Source: Triparma verrucosa (Eukaryota > Sar > Bolidophyceae > Parmales > Triparmaceae). Taken from it: 64,000 bases of DNA. A program made the position numbers and the translations under genes. The notes beneath the pieces were generated by a model. It was not told where the DNA came from, ran no database searches, and saw only the letters and a program-made list of their open reading frames with translations. Where the stretch lies: assembly GCA_030267905.1 (NCBI GenBank), contig BRXX01000316.1:19522-83521 (forward strand), given 5' to 3'. Below, piece after piece: positions 1 to 10,800 of the stretch (position 1 is the stretch's first letter; each line of letters opens with the position of its first letter).

Positions 1-116
1 AGGAGATCATTTTCGAGGAGTCGCAGGAGGCCGAAGAGGTCAAAGCTCCGGCGACCCCCATCCCTTCGAAAGGTGTCAAACGTGTGAATTCGTACGGGGA
101 CGGGTCTCCATTCTAA
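1..116 (+). CDS. C-terminal end of a gene cut by the window edge
   Basis: An open frame enters from the left edge (frame 3, first full codon at base 3) and stops at TAA 114-116. The 37 visible residues are acidic at first (EIIFEESQEAEEVKAP) and end in SYGDGSPF. No family can be recognised from so short a tail. It is kept as a gene because the frame is open from the edge, its composition looks coding, and the next gene begins right after it on the opposite strand. It could also be chance. Confidence 0.4.
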   Translation, partial: EIIFEESQEAEEVKAPATPIPSKGVKRVNSYGDGSPF

Positions 117-152
117 GTGGAAGGGAATAATAAGGCAGTTTTGTTTTGTTTT

Positions 153-821
153 TTAAAGTGTTTGTTGTTGTGTCTTATTGGATGTGGGCTGCGTTAAAGC
201 ATTTGAGGTTGAGGTGTCCTCCGAGTCACTGTCGCTGTCACTGTCGCTGTCGCTATCACTGTCACTGTCGCTGTCGCTATCGCTGTCTGAGCTGTCAGGT
301 TCGATGGGCTTGGGGTCCCCGAGTAAAAATACGTTTATTTGCGTTCTTTCTTTCATGTCAAGTTGGAGTTCTATAATCTCCCCTTTCTCCCACTTCGTCG
401 GCGACTTGGCGATGAATTGATATACACGAGAGTCTTTGTACAGTTTCGTGCCTGCGTACTCAACGCTTGGAGAACCCCTCTTTCCGTCCTCTACCCGTTC
501 CCACAGATTAATAACCTTCACCTCCTTCACCTCCTTGGGGCAGGCGGGGCCTAGCGTGAACCAGTCCGCCGAGTTGCTTAGCTTGTTTAAGAGGTGGATC
601 GTACCACCTTCTTTTGTGTCTCCAGGGACGTACCCGAACGTCGTAATTTTCCTCCTCTCCCTCCCAATACCGGGTTCGTTGCCGAAAGTGAAATAAAGGT
701 AGAACACCTCCTCGTTATCCGATATTTTTATTCGCCAGTAGTTGACTTTGCGGCCAATCTTTTGCTGAACTGGCTTGCTGGGTTTGAATACGTCGCTGTC
801 GACGTTCTGGTAATTAAGCAT
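153..821 (-). CDS. Hypothetical 222-aa protein with an Asp-Ser repeat tail
   Basis: Single-exon frame from ATG at 821 to the stop at 153. I do not recognise the family. Residues 1-165 look globular, with mixed beta-type sequence such as VNYWRIKISDNEEVFYLYF. Residues about 178-200 are a run of Ser-Asp dipeptides followed by a polar Thr/Gln/Asn tail. The dipeptide run is a hexanucleotide-type repeat in the DNA (about 222-297), so its length probably varies between strains. The start lies about 105 bases downstream of the methyltransferase stop on the same strand. The two could share a promoter region or once have been one unit, but no splice joining them is evident. Confidence 0.5.
   Translation of the reverse strand: MLNYQNVDSDVFKPSKPVQQKIGRKVNYWRIKISDNEEVFYLYFTFGNEPGIGRERRKITTFGYVPGDTKEGGTIHLLNKLSNSADWFTLGPACPKEVKEVKVINLWERVEDGKRGSPSVEYAGTKLYKDSRVYQFIAKSPTKWEKGEIIELQLDMKERTQINVFLLGDPKPIEPDSSDSDSDSDSDSDSDSDSDSDSDSEDTSTSNALTQPTSNKTQQQTL
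222..297. repeat. Asp-Ser coding microsatellite
   Basis: On the plus strand this is an array of CACTGT/CGCTGT/CGCTAT hexamer variants. Read on the minus strand it encodes alternating Ser and Asp inside the 222-aa protein. Confidence 0.85.
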
Positions 822-926
822 TTGGTCGCGTCTGACCGTAACTTTTTTCCTTCCTTATTTCATTTCTACTTTTACGTCATTCGCGATACTGGGTAGCTGA
901 GACTTAATTGCATCTTGAATATCCTT

Positions 927-2333
927 CTAGTGCCTCTCGCGGAGCCCGCATGGGTTAGTTTTCTTATTATACAAGCGTTCCTCCGAGATTGCCGTTATCC
1001 ATGGGTGGGAGCATGGCATGACTCTAGAGTTGGGCGAAGAGAGAGACTGCGACGAGCGTAGAGAGTCGCATGAAGATTGACGTTAGCTAATTGGATATAG
1101 GTTTAAGAGACGTAATCGACGTATTTTCCAACATCTCACCTTGACGTAGGAAAACATTATCAATGTAATTGATTTCATGTGGAAGGAGTTTCCTAGGAGC
1201 TTACGGCACTCTTCCGCCTTCCTATCTCCGGAGAAGTCTCGAATTTTGCCGCGGTTGGTGTAACCTTCTTTGAAGCCCATGAGGTGCTCGAGTAGTTCTG
1301 TAGGGGGTTGAAAGGGCCGGGCACTGTCACTCCCAACTTGAATTTTGAGTCCGTACTTCTCCTGTACTTCGGACGTTTCACTGTGGAGGAGGCAGGGGAA
1401 CGTGTTCCCCGTAAGTTTGCCATCCGGGTGAAGCTCATAACCATAGCGGCCGAGTAAATCCTGGAGTGACAGACCTTTTAACTTATCTTCATCCTGAAGG
1501 AGCAAAGAGCGAGCATCTTTTTTTCTCAGGTCGCTCAGGTGGGTTACGGCGAACGTAGTCCAAAAGTATCGTGCACGACTCACAAAGGAAAGGTCCTTGG
1601 CGTCCAGTCTTATTGGGCTACACCTGAGGAACTGCGAAAAAGCATTTTTATCCTCGTCGCTCATGCTCGCGACATTCTCGACGATAAAGTCGACTTTCGG
1701 GAAGTACTGCTGCCTCTCTTTCTCTCTGTTCCGATGCGTGTTCCGATGCGGGTCGAACCTTTGACGCATCTTCTGGCCGAACCAGTAGATGATTCGGACC
1801 ATCTGGAAGAAGAGAACGGATTTCTCTCCTTTCAATCCATCCGTTACTGCGACGAGTGAAGCGAAGCGCAAAAGAAAGGGCGTTCATGATGTTAGAGTCA
1901 TGTCGATATCCAGTACACACGCCTTCTCAGATCGTCGGTAGTTTCGGCTTCGTCCTCACACTCTCTCACCTCGTCCGTCATTTCGAACTCCTGCAGCGCT
2001 GAGGTCTTGGCAGGGGGAACCTCCACATATTAGTACGTTGACGTGCTCTGTGACAGAGTTGCCGACGATATTAAAGATCGCCTCTTCGGTCAAATCGTTC
2101 ACGTCCTTGTACCCCTCGAAGGGAAAACCTGCCTCTACAGCGTGGGCTTAAGCTACGCTTAGCGCAATCGGACAAATTTCGACACATATGATCTTGACGA
2201 TCTCCACTTCGTCGAATTGCATTAGAGCCGCCACTCCAGCTGAAATACCTGCAAACAAATCAACAAAGACGACAGACGGCTTTTTGAAACCTAATTTTTG
2301 TCGCTTGTGCGGCGGAGGCATGTTGCGATCCAT
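927..2333 (-). CDS. Cytosine-5 DNA methyltransferase (DNMT-like), interrupted by an in-frame stop
   Basis: Catalytic domain of a C5-cytosine DNA methyltransferase, which transfers a methyl group from S-adenosylmethionine to cytosine in DNA. Motif I is VDLFAGISAGVAAL near residue 25. Motif IV, with the catalytic Cys, is GGSPCQDLS. Motif VI is ENVASM, motif VIII reads SRARYFW as in DNMT3, and motif X is LLGNSFHM. ATG is at 2333. Introns lie at 1847-1969 and 1047-1139, both GTGAG...TCGTCGCAG, and the stop is TAG at 927-929. The frame is continuous except for one TAA at 2148-2150, between motif I (ending PIALSVA) and AHAVEAGF; downstream homology continues in the same frame. This is either a recent nonsense mutation, a sequence error or readthrough. 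There is no N-terminal regulatory domain, so it is a stand-alone catalytic type. Confidence 0.8.
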
Positions 2334-2847
2334 GGGGAAATTGAGGCAGGTTTGGGAAAGGAATGGGAGAGGAGCGGGGGGACAAGTTTGGGACAGGAAT
2401 GGGAGAGGAGCGGGGGGATGACAGAGGGCAAAGAAGAAGGGGCGCAGGGCGCACTTTGGAGAGGGCAGTAGGAGAAAGTGCCACCGACGGGTCGTTTTTG
2501 TTTTGACTGGCTGGCTGCAAAGATAAGAGCCTGTTTATTATGATTAAAATAGCCTGAGAGACGTATTATGGTGATAGTAGTGTGTATAATTTAAAAAACC
2601 AGCACGAGACGTCTTAATAATGGACTTAAGGGGGTAAGGTTTTCAGCAATTTTACAAAAAATTTATAACAGTCTGCTTGACACTGTGAATTCAAAGAAAC
2701 GCATTTCCGCGAAAGCACACACCTCCACCCTCCACCCACACCCACACCCTATCCCACCGTCCCTCCCCCTTGCCCACAACCCTAGCCCATTGCCCCCCTT
2801 CCCAACCCAACTCTTCGTCTGCAACACACAAGACAAGCAGGGAGGCC
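2334..2847. other. Intergenic region between divergent genes with a 37-bp tandem duplication
   Basis: No convincing gene. Bases 2347-2419 hold two near-identical ~37-bp copies of a purine-rich unit (TTTGGGAMAGGAATGGGAGA then GGAGCGGGGGGA). Bases 2716-2810 are C-rich and A/C-rich low complexity just upstream of the LRR gene, and are probably its 5' leader. Confidence 0.6.
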
Positions 2848-4706
2848 ATGTCTCTGACCACAGAAGAATCCATTGACGGTTCGATTTCGCTGGTCTCCTC
2901 TCACACCTCTGGTGTTGACTCTAGTCTCGTGGAGAACGACGCCGGCGATAGTTTAGATGCTGGTGATAGCGATGAGGATGACGATGAATATGAGGAGGGC
3001 AGCTTGGCTAGTTCCCTCAGCCAGCAGGACTCCATAGACTTGAGCGACGGGCAGCTAAGCGGGCCTGAGAAGTTGATGGAGCTTGCCGCGCAGATAAATG
3101 AGTTTGCGATTACTTCCTTGGTTCTTGCGAATAACGGATTCGTGGACGAGAACGAGCTCCAGGAGTACAACGACGATAGGTGAGAGATGAAAAAATATGT
3201 GAATAGAAACTATACTTATAGAGAAAAAACTAAAATTAATAAAACTATAAACTGCTCACATTGCTCCCAACCCTCTTCCTCTCAGCCACTGTAATAGAGG
3301 GATCCTGGCCTTTGCGAAAGGCCTGCGTGGACACAAGACAATAACGAGCGTGGACCTGAGTGACAACAACTTGGGTTGTAAGGGGCAGTCCGGCCTGGTG
3401 GCCTTGGCTGACGCCGTGACAACCGGAAATTTGCAGATGTTGGACATAAGCAGCAACCACATTTTGGGGATGAAGGGGGTGAGGTATGACGGAATCAAGG
3501 CCATAAGCAAGGCAATAGGTGAGAAAGTGTTAGTTCCTGCCTCCAGACTTGTTGACTCTTATTGCAAGCAGGATCTGACCTCTCGTCGCAGAAACAAGCT
3601 CGGGGGGCAAGTTGGAGGAACTGAGGCTGTCGCAGAACGGCCTCCACGCCTCGGCGATATGCTTCCTGGGCATCAGCCTCATTGATACGACGCTGAAGCA
3701 CCTCGACTTGAGCGAGAACGCAATCGGGGTCGACAGCCTCGGCAGGAGGTCGGCGGCCGGGATGAAGAGCATGGTGCCCGGGTTCTCTAGCGACCTGTGC
3801 AAGCTCGTCTCGCTGAACATGAGCGAGAACTATTTGGGTAACGAGGAGTGCATACTGCTGGCGTCTGTGTTGGAGGTGATGTTCGACCTTCGGGACTTGG
3901 ACATTTCCTTCAACGACGTTCACGCGGTCGGAGCGCGCCACCTGGGGAACGCCCTCAAGTTCAACAACACCCTCCAGCACCTGAACCTGGGCGGCAATCA
4001 CGTCCAGGACGGAGGCTGCGCTGAGATCGCCGACGCGCTGGCGCAAAACGAGGCCATGAAGTCCCTGGTTCTGGCAGCCAACGACCTGACGACGTCCTCC
4101 TGTTACTACTGGATTGAGAGCCTCCAAACGAACAAGGTCCTGGTCGACCTGAACATCGAGGAGAACGAGAACATGGAGGAGGCGCCCAAGCACGACGCCA
4201 TGGAGTGGGTGAAGGGCAACCTCGAGCTGGAGCAGCTTCGCGAGGACCCGGACAACTTCGACCTGTCCGTGCGCAGCAAGATAATCCGCGACAACCTTTT
4301 CAACAAGGTCAGCACCGAGGACAAGGAGATTATCTCTAGGCTCGTCTCGAACATATCCGTGAAGAACGACACAGAGTTCTACGAGAGGGTCAGCACGATA
4401 TGCCCCCCGGACAGGAAGCAGATGCTGAGAATGACCAAGAATCTCCTCGCCATGATGACGATGACGAAGGAAGACAAGGCCATAAGACTCGTCCAGAAGG
4501 CTTACAGGAGGATGCAGGAGAGGAAGAGGAAGGAGAAGGAGCTGCGGGAGAAGGAGCTCAGGAGGAGGCGAGCGGGGAGGACCAAGGGAAAGAAGAGCTT
4601 CGGGAAGAATACGAAGGAGGCGCAGCTAGTGAGAGCAGGAAACGCGAGCAAGGGAAAGCTGGTCAGCGTCGGTTCAAAGGCTTCCAAGAACATAGTCGTA
4701 CGATAG
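2848..4706 (+). CDS. Leucine-rich repeat protein (RNase-inhibitor/RanGAP-like) with an IQ-like basic tail
   Basis: Three exons (2848-3179, 3286-3518, 3592-4706) encode 559 aa. The start is the first ATG of an acidic leader (MSLTTEESIDGS). Nine or ten LRRs of ribonuclease-inhibitor type follow, with cores such as LTSVDLSDNNLG-type, LQMLDISSNHI, LKHLDLSENAIG, LRDLDISFNDV and LQHLNLGGNHV. Residues about 390-480 are helical. A basic segment, IRLVQKAYRRMQERKRK, near residue 500 resembles an IQ calmodulin-binding motif. Such proteins act as cytosolic or axonemal scaffolds, or as RanGAP; the exact role is unknown. The second intron ends CTCTCGTCGCAG. The gene converges on the VDE-family gene, with only 40 bases between stops. 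Confidence 0.85.
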
Positions 4707-4746
4707 CAAAAATTTGTTGCATGCAATATGTTGTGTTCGTTGATAC

Positions 4747-5870
4747 TTATTTTTGGTCGTATTCTCCTCTCCACCCCGGGTTCACCCAGTCTCCGATCCC
4801 CCCCTCACCGAAAATGAGGTCCTTCCACTCCCCCCCGTTGACCTCCCCCTTCTCCCTGACGATGCTCCCCCTCCCGTTCACCGTAGCGGGGCATGAGTTA
4901 TCGATTTTTGAGTATGAGGAGAGGTCAACGTACTTTGAAATAGAGTCTGTGAAACTCTTATCAACCTGGGGGAGGGGGGAGGGGAAGAAGCGAGCGTTTT
5001 CCGTCGATGGCGAAAAAATAACATCCCTCTCAGTTAAAATAGTAATAAATAAAACGCAGAAAGGGTGGAGGGGGTGGGGTTTGAACGTCCCACCCCCTCA
5101 CGTAAAATCTTCCCTTATCCTTATTGTGTGTGTCTTATCCTTATCCTCACCTCCTTCTCCCTCTTATAAACGAACCCCCCCCTATACTCCCCCTGCATAG
5201 TCTCCCCAACATAATCAACCAAAATCGCCTCCCCAACAACCCTAACACTCCACTTTTCATTGAAAGTAAGCCCGTACATTTTTCCGACGACATTTAAAAA
5301 ACCTTCGGAATCTAACTTTAAATCCTCGGTTAAACGGGATTCGTAGTAACCTGATTCGTCGGAGTTTATACGGAGGAAGATATCCGCGAGGAGACTAGTG
5401 GAGGAGGTGGGGGTGAAGGTGTTTGTTTGGCAGGGGAAGAGATCGTAGATTGGGGATTTACCGTAGACTTTGTACCATTTACCTGAGAGTTTATTTAGGT
5501 CGAGGTTTTGTTCGGGAGGGGGGAGGGGGGAGGTTACTATTGAGGAGGAGGTGGCGGACGGGGGGAGGGGGAGGCAGGACTCGCGCTCGAGGGCGCAGTT
5601 GAGCCAGGACTCGAGCTCGGGGGAAGTGTATTTGTTGAAGCATTGGGAGGCGCATTTTTGCTCGCCCTTGCACTGGCCGAGGCACTTGAGGCCCTTTACG
5701 GAGGTGGGGGTTAGGGAGAGGGTCTCGGATTTGCACTTGGTCACAAAGCAGATGGGGTCGGCAGTCATTTTGGAGGTTTTGGCGTAGTCTTCGAAGCCAG
5801 CTGATGCGGGGGATGGGTTCAGGAGGAGCAGAGGTATCAACATGGTCGTAGGAAACATGGTCGTTGACAT
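4747..5870 (-). CDS. Violaxanthin de-epoxidase family protein (VDE/VDR-like)
   Basis: Two exons (5151-5870, 4747-4965) joined in phase 0 encode 312 aa. The N-terminus is hydrophobic and ends PASAGF, like a thylakoid-lumen or signal cleavage site. A Cys-rich domain follows (residues about 40-100, ten or more Cys, e.g. CLGQCKGEQKCASQC). Then comes a lipocalin-like domain opening with LSGKWYKVYGKSPIYDLFPC, matching the VDE family's NGKWY...DxFxCQ signature. Exon 2 supplies KIDNSCPATVNG, matching the conserved DNxCxP near the end of VDE lipocalins. VDE enzymes remove epoxide groups from xanthophylls in the thylakoid lumen under high light; the VDR branch has less certain activity, and I cannot tell which applies. 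A longer plastid leader could lie in an unseen upstream exon. Confidence 0.85.
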
Positions 5871-6827
5871 ACTTTTACTAAAAGGACCTTTTAGGGGACC
5901 TATTAGGGGACCTTTTACGGGACCTTTTAGAGTTGATTTAAAAGGAATCTTAAACCAGTTGTAGCCTTCTACACTATGATGATGTCCGTGAAGAAGGAGT
6001 AGAGAAAGAAGTAGAGTTAGGAGGACTCTGCTTGGTTCCTTCTTGCTGAAGTATCTTTTTCGTTGACTTGTAACTGTATGTGTGAGAGAGAAGCGAAGCT
6101 GCTCGTTAGTCTAGTAATTTACAGCGGCGACGGGATCCTGCTCGCTGCTCTCCACCGCTAACGCTCCCGTCCCATGCTAAGGTATTCGCAGGGTGGGGGG
6201 ACTAATTTGATTGTCACAGTTTTACGTGTCACAGTTTGTCGGCGTCTACGATGAGCTTCTACGATGAGCATCGTCTGTAGAAACTTAGCGTTTCTTTTTC
6301 GTTGGAGTTTCGGTGCATTTCCCGTATAGTGCTTACGTGTGCGTCACGGTTCTCGGCGTGTTTTTAAAGGTTTTCTGGGTGCCCTTGGAGTTTACCCTTA
6401 CCTTGACGGTGATACATCATCTTTTCTGAAGTCTCCTTTAAAACGAATTGACGGCACAAATTTTTAAAGTCGAATATATTGACGGTTGTATATAAGTCTT
6501 TACTGTCGCTTGATAATAATATTACGATAATAAAATGATCGTAGTGAGTTTGAAGGGCCTTTTGTAATATGACTGGAAAGATGTCACATATGGTTTTTCA
6601 CTTTTCCCTCAGTTTTCATCACTCGTTTTCATCACTCATCACATCATCATACGCTGACGAGCAGCAGTTCATATACTCTCTTTTAAAGCTAAAGCTAATC
6701 CATCTCATATAAAATACTAATAGCAATATTACTACGATTCGTCTCCATCTAATTGTTCGTCTCCATCTAATTTCATCCTCAAAAAGTCCGTCCTCGTCCG
6801 ACCAACAAAGTTCCCACAAAGTTTCCC
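5871..6827. other. 957-bp intergenic region with short tandem duplications
   Basis: Divergent promoter region between the VDE-family gene and the 251-aa membrane protein. No gene is recognised; the small minus-strand frame at 6619-6819 has no coding character. It holds four ~13-bp copies of AGGGGACCTTTT-type sequence at about 5880-5930, a TTCTACGATGAGC duplication at about 6243-6272, and a 17-bp CGTCTCCATCTAATT duplication at about 6738-6772. Confidence 0.55.
5880..5930. repeat. 13-bp tandem repeat upstream of the VDE-family gene
   Basis: Four imperfect copies of a unit close to GGACCTTTTAGGG lie immediately upstream of the predicted start. Part of the unit is self-complementary (AAAAGGACCTTTT). 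The position suits a promoter element array, but that is inference. Confidence 0.6.
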
Positions 6828-7583
6828 ATGCGTTGCACCTTCTACCTCTTTTTAAGCCTTCTGTGCACTGTCACATCAGCATATCAGATCAAATCATCGA
6901 TTCGTACGAATAGCGTTCAAAATAGGCGTCAATATAGGATAACAATGAAGCACACAATGAAGCATCGTACAACAGTAGAAACAACACAGGAAACTCCACC
7001 GCAGACAGCCCTCAGCTCAGCAGCCCTTAACTCGGCCCTGAACCTCTCCGGCGGCGCAGCTTCGCCTAGCATGCCTCCCGCCCGCCCCCGCTCCGTGTCC
7101 TCCTTCATATCCTGCACCTGCCTGACTGCCTTCCTCCTCCGTTCCGTCATCCGTCTCTACCCTCACATCCTCCCCCCCCTCCGCGCCTCCACCGTCTCCC
7201 CCTCCGTCTACTTCCTCTACGCTTCCTCCGTCCTCGCCTTCCTCTACAGCGAGAGCTACAAGGGCTTCCACCTGAAGTTCAACCAGACGTACCTCACGCG
7301 TTCCCAGCGCCTGCCCAACCTCTACAAGCTCCCCCTCCTCAACATCCTCTACTCAGGTGGCTGGGTCTCCTCCTCCAAAAAACGCAAGATGACCTCCTGG
7401 GGAATAACCTTCGGCGTCGCCGTCCTAATAGCCGTGTCTAAAAGGCTGAGCCCTCTTTGGAGGGGAGTTCTGGACGTGGGGGTCGTGGCTGGTTTGAGCG
7501 GGGCTGTGGTTAGTCTTTGGATGCTTTGGTTAGGGAGTGTTGTTAAGAATGAAACTGTAGGGAAAGGGGCAGAAGGATACTGA
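6828..7583 (+). CDS. Hypothetical membrane protein with a plastid-type leader
   Basis: Single-exon gene of 251 aa from ATG at 6828. The first 18 residues form a signal peptide ending VTSA, followed by Tyr, as in heterokont bipartite plastid leaders. After a Thr/Ser-rich stretch there are several hydrophobic segments at about 92-108, 123-140, 190-204 and 212-235. A central segment, SESYKGFHLKFNQTYLTRSQ, resembles the EGYKGFQxxFSPRxxAR signature I recall in uncharacterised cyanobacterial and plastid membrane proteins; that match is from memory. Function is unknown. It converges on the cyclase gene. Confidence 0.65.
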   Translation: MRCTFYLFLSLLCTVTSAYQIKSSIRTNSVQNRRQYRITMKHTMKHRTTVETTQETPPQTALSSAALNSALNLSGGAASPSMPPARPRSVSSFISCTCLTAFLLRSVIRLYPHILPPLRASTVSPSVYFLYASSVLAFLYSESYKGFHLKFNQTYLTRSQRLPNLYKLPLLNILYSGGWVSSSKKRKMTSWGITFGVAVLIAVSKRLSPLWRGVLDVGVVAGLSGAVVSLWMLWLGSVVKNETVGKGAEGY

Positions 7584-7885
7584 ACAGAACATTCGTTAGT
7601 TAGAAAGAGGGGAGGAGGGGGGGGAGAGAAGAAGAAGAAGAAGAAGAAGAAGAAGAAGAAGAAAGTTTAAAAGGGAGAGACGTTTTTAGCAAATACAAAT
7701 GCTTAATGCTTGTCCCTCGGACAAGCATTGAACCCAAAATTTATCCGAGGAGCAATACACTCCTAATCTAAATTAATTTCCCTGACACTAACCCCAACCC
7801 CCAATAAGTATCCCCCCCCTCTAACTCCCCCCCCACCCCCTAACCCCTCTTAGCCGCGCCCGTCACCCCCAAACCCTTCTCTACT
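7584..7885. other. Intergenic gap between convergent genes: GAA microsatellite and hairpin
   Basis: About 12 GAA units lie at 7628-7664. A perfect 11-bp hairpin follows at 7705-7729, and C-rich low-complexity sequence runs on to the end of the cyclase gene. No gene is seen. Confidence 0.7.
7705..7729. terminator. Perfect 11-bp hairpin between convergent genes
   Basis: AATGCTTGTCC, loop CTC, GGACAAGCATT. It stands between the 3' ends of two convergent genes, so a role in RNA 3'-end structure is possible. The type given here is a best guess. Confidence 0.35.
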
Positions 7886-10800
7886 CTATTCCCCCCCCTC
7901 TCCAACCCCCCCCAACCCCCCCAATCTACTCCTCCTCCCCATCTCCTGCAGCTTCTTCTGATCCCCCGGCGTCGGGCTCATGTCATTCCTCCCCAACGTC
8001 AGCCTCCTAAAGTGCACCTTCTCGCTCTTGCTCCCCACCTCCGCAACCTTCTGCTTCACAAAGTACGTCGAACCTCCATAGTCGACCCCCTCGAGCTTCT
8101 TAAGGTCCGCCCCTTTAATATCTGTCCTCTTGTTAAACTCAAGGCTGTCCCTGAAATTTTTACTGTCTTCGTCGTCCGCAGCGAAGAGGTTCCTGTAAGT
8201 ACCGTGGCTGCAGTGTACTCGGTCAGGGGATCCAGTGGACTCCATTATCTCAACGACTTTTACGGCCTCCCCGAAGAGGTGGTAACGAGGGTCCTTCATT
8301 CCTACGACGCCGGCGATGACCTGACCTGAGTGGACTCCTACCCTGATGTTGATGGGTATTTGAATCTGCTTGCTGAACTCCTTCGTGACTTCAAGGAGTT
8401 CGAAGGCTGCCTTTATGGCTCGGCTTGCGTGGTCCTCTGTCTCTATGCGCTTGGGGCAACCGGCGACGGCAAGAAGGGCGTCGCCTATCACTTCGACGGT
8501 GTAGAGGCTGTTGTCGCTTATGACTGCGCTGTACTTGGCGTAGAGGGCGCTGAGGAAGATCATGAGCTCGGAAGGGTCCAGGTCGCTGCTGAACTTAGTG
8601 AAGCCTACCATGTCGCAGAATATTATTGAGACGGAGTTGAACCTGTCCGCGACGACTTCGTTGGTGGCGCGCTTCTTCGGCAGGATGGGGACTATCTCGG
8701 GGGGCAGGAGCCGCTTCAGGAGCATCTCCTCGTACTCCTGCTGCTTGTTCATGAGCTCGGTGTTCGTGGCCTGCATCACTTCCTTGTTGTAGCAGACGCG
8801 CTCGTGGTAGTCGCTCATCAGGCTCGGAATGACCAGGAGCAGGGTGAAGATTAGGAGCCACACTAGGTACTGGGAGGCCATATCTTGAGTTATGATCTGC
8901 CAGTAAGCGGTGGGGGACCTGGTCATATCCAGCACTCCTTTGAGCAAAAAGTTATCTAAGACATTCGTCAGGGACATGTCGGTGTAGTTCGAGAAAGGGG
9001 GGCCGATGTTCAAGCCCATATCCTCCATGTAGTGGAAGGCTTCTTTCTGTAGGACCGTCTGGCACTCGGTGTCGTACCCGACCTGTTGAAAGCTCCAGGA
9101 GGTGGTGTTCGGCGCATGGTCGAACGCCTGTTGCATGAAACTGCGATGAGCGGCTTGGGTTAGATACTGCGACCAACTCTTCGCTCCTTGAAGTTTGTCT
9201 TGCTTGATTCGCTCGGTACTCGCTAATGCTCGGTCAGTCACTTCGCTCCCTCGCCTCGCTGTCACTCACCTGTTCTCCGGGTTGTTGAGCTTGATGTGGT
9301 ACTGCTCGGAGTTCTGGCCCAGAGTGTAATGTTCGTTTCCGAGATCCGTCGAGAACAGGCTGATCATCAAGTAATACATGATGCACATGATCAGACACAG
9401 AAGACTCCTGTTGACGAAGAAGAGCAGCTGGTACTGGTAGATAGACATGATGTACATTGTCATGTTGCCATAACCGACCTTGGGGACGAACGCGCCTGTC
9501 TCGAACATGACGCTGATGCCAATTATGCTCAACCCCGTTACCATCACCAGCTGGTGGTGCTTCCAGAAGAACTGCCTCTTGAAGCTGAAGAAAAGCATCA
9601 CCAGCGTGCAGGGTAAGCCAACTGCGAAGCTGTTAACGACGTGGCAGAGCTGGCCGAGTTTGATGGGGTCGTTCATCCAAGAGTCTTCGCCTTCTAGAGT
9701 GCCTTGTGTCAGAATCTTACTGATCCAAGTTGCCCCAAAGAAGAAGAAGAAGCAGGACCAGAAGCACTGGAAGGACCGAACGGTCTTCAAATGAGTTGAC
9801 CACTTGTGAACCACGTACTTGGCCTCTAGGTGCGCCGACTTCTCGTCTTTGCCGACCGCGCGAAGTTCTGTGCCTAAAATTGTCAACATCACCTGTGTAG
9901 GGCTCAACTCGGGCTCCTTTCGGTCCAGGAGCCTCTTGTAGTGGTGCTTGAGCCGCTCTCGCCTGGTGAGAATCTCGCTGGGGCCCATCCCCACCGTCTT
10001 GGTTGGGTCGTCGTAACTCGCCTTGTAGAGCGACTCGAAAGATGACTTTCGTTCCGTCGCGTCCTCGCCAGCGTCGGTACTAATCGTGCTAAAATAATTG
10101 CTTTTTCTCTTTATGCTTGTCCTTCGCTGCAGAGTTTGAGACCTCGACCTCGACCTCGACATCGCAGAAGAAGCGTCCGAACTTTCTCGGGATCGGGTCT
10201 GGCCCCCCTGGGCGCCCTGGGTGTTACTCATTCTGGCCATGCTACTTGTCCCTTGTGTGTGATTGACCGAGATGCGTGATATGGAGGTACGATTGGGGTC
10301 TCTGGTCCCTCCGGAATCTTCTGGGGCGAGCTTGGCCCTGATCTTTCCCGCGACAGTCAACTTGACATCTCTTTCTTCCGGCCCGTCGTGCGTTGACTTT
10401 AGCGCTCGGCTCTTGCTCTTGTCTTCCTTCTTTTCAAGGAACCACGTTTCGAGCTCTCCCTTTCCCTTCGCCTTGACCAAACGCTTCTCGCTAAAGGTGT
10501 AGGCGAACCTGCCATCAATGAGTTTCTGGTACGTCTTCGAGCTGACCTGTATTTTTCCAGGAAGACTAAGGCTCTGCATGCGCGACGCCGTATTCACAGT
10601 GTCCCCAAAAACCTTGAAGCGGGTTGTGGCAGGGGTGTTAAGCACGCCTGCGACGATCTTGCCGCTATTCAGCCCGATTTTTATCTGCAAATCCTGGATG
10701 CACCTGAGTTTGCCCGCATCGTTGTCCATCTTGGAGTAGAGGTTTCGACGGATGTTAGGCATGGCCCTTATCATGGCCAGGGCGCAGCTGGCGGCCTTGT

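Noticed and set aside
5065..5105. tRNA T-arm-like sequence (GTGGGGTTTGAACGTCCCAC)
   Set aside because: The stem closes a ten-base loop, not seven, no D or anticodon arm is found, and it lies inside the intron of the VDE-family gene.
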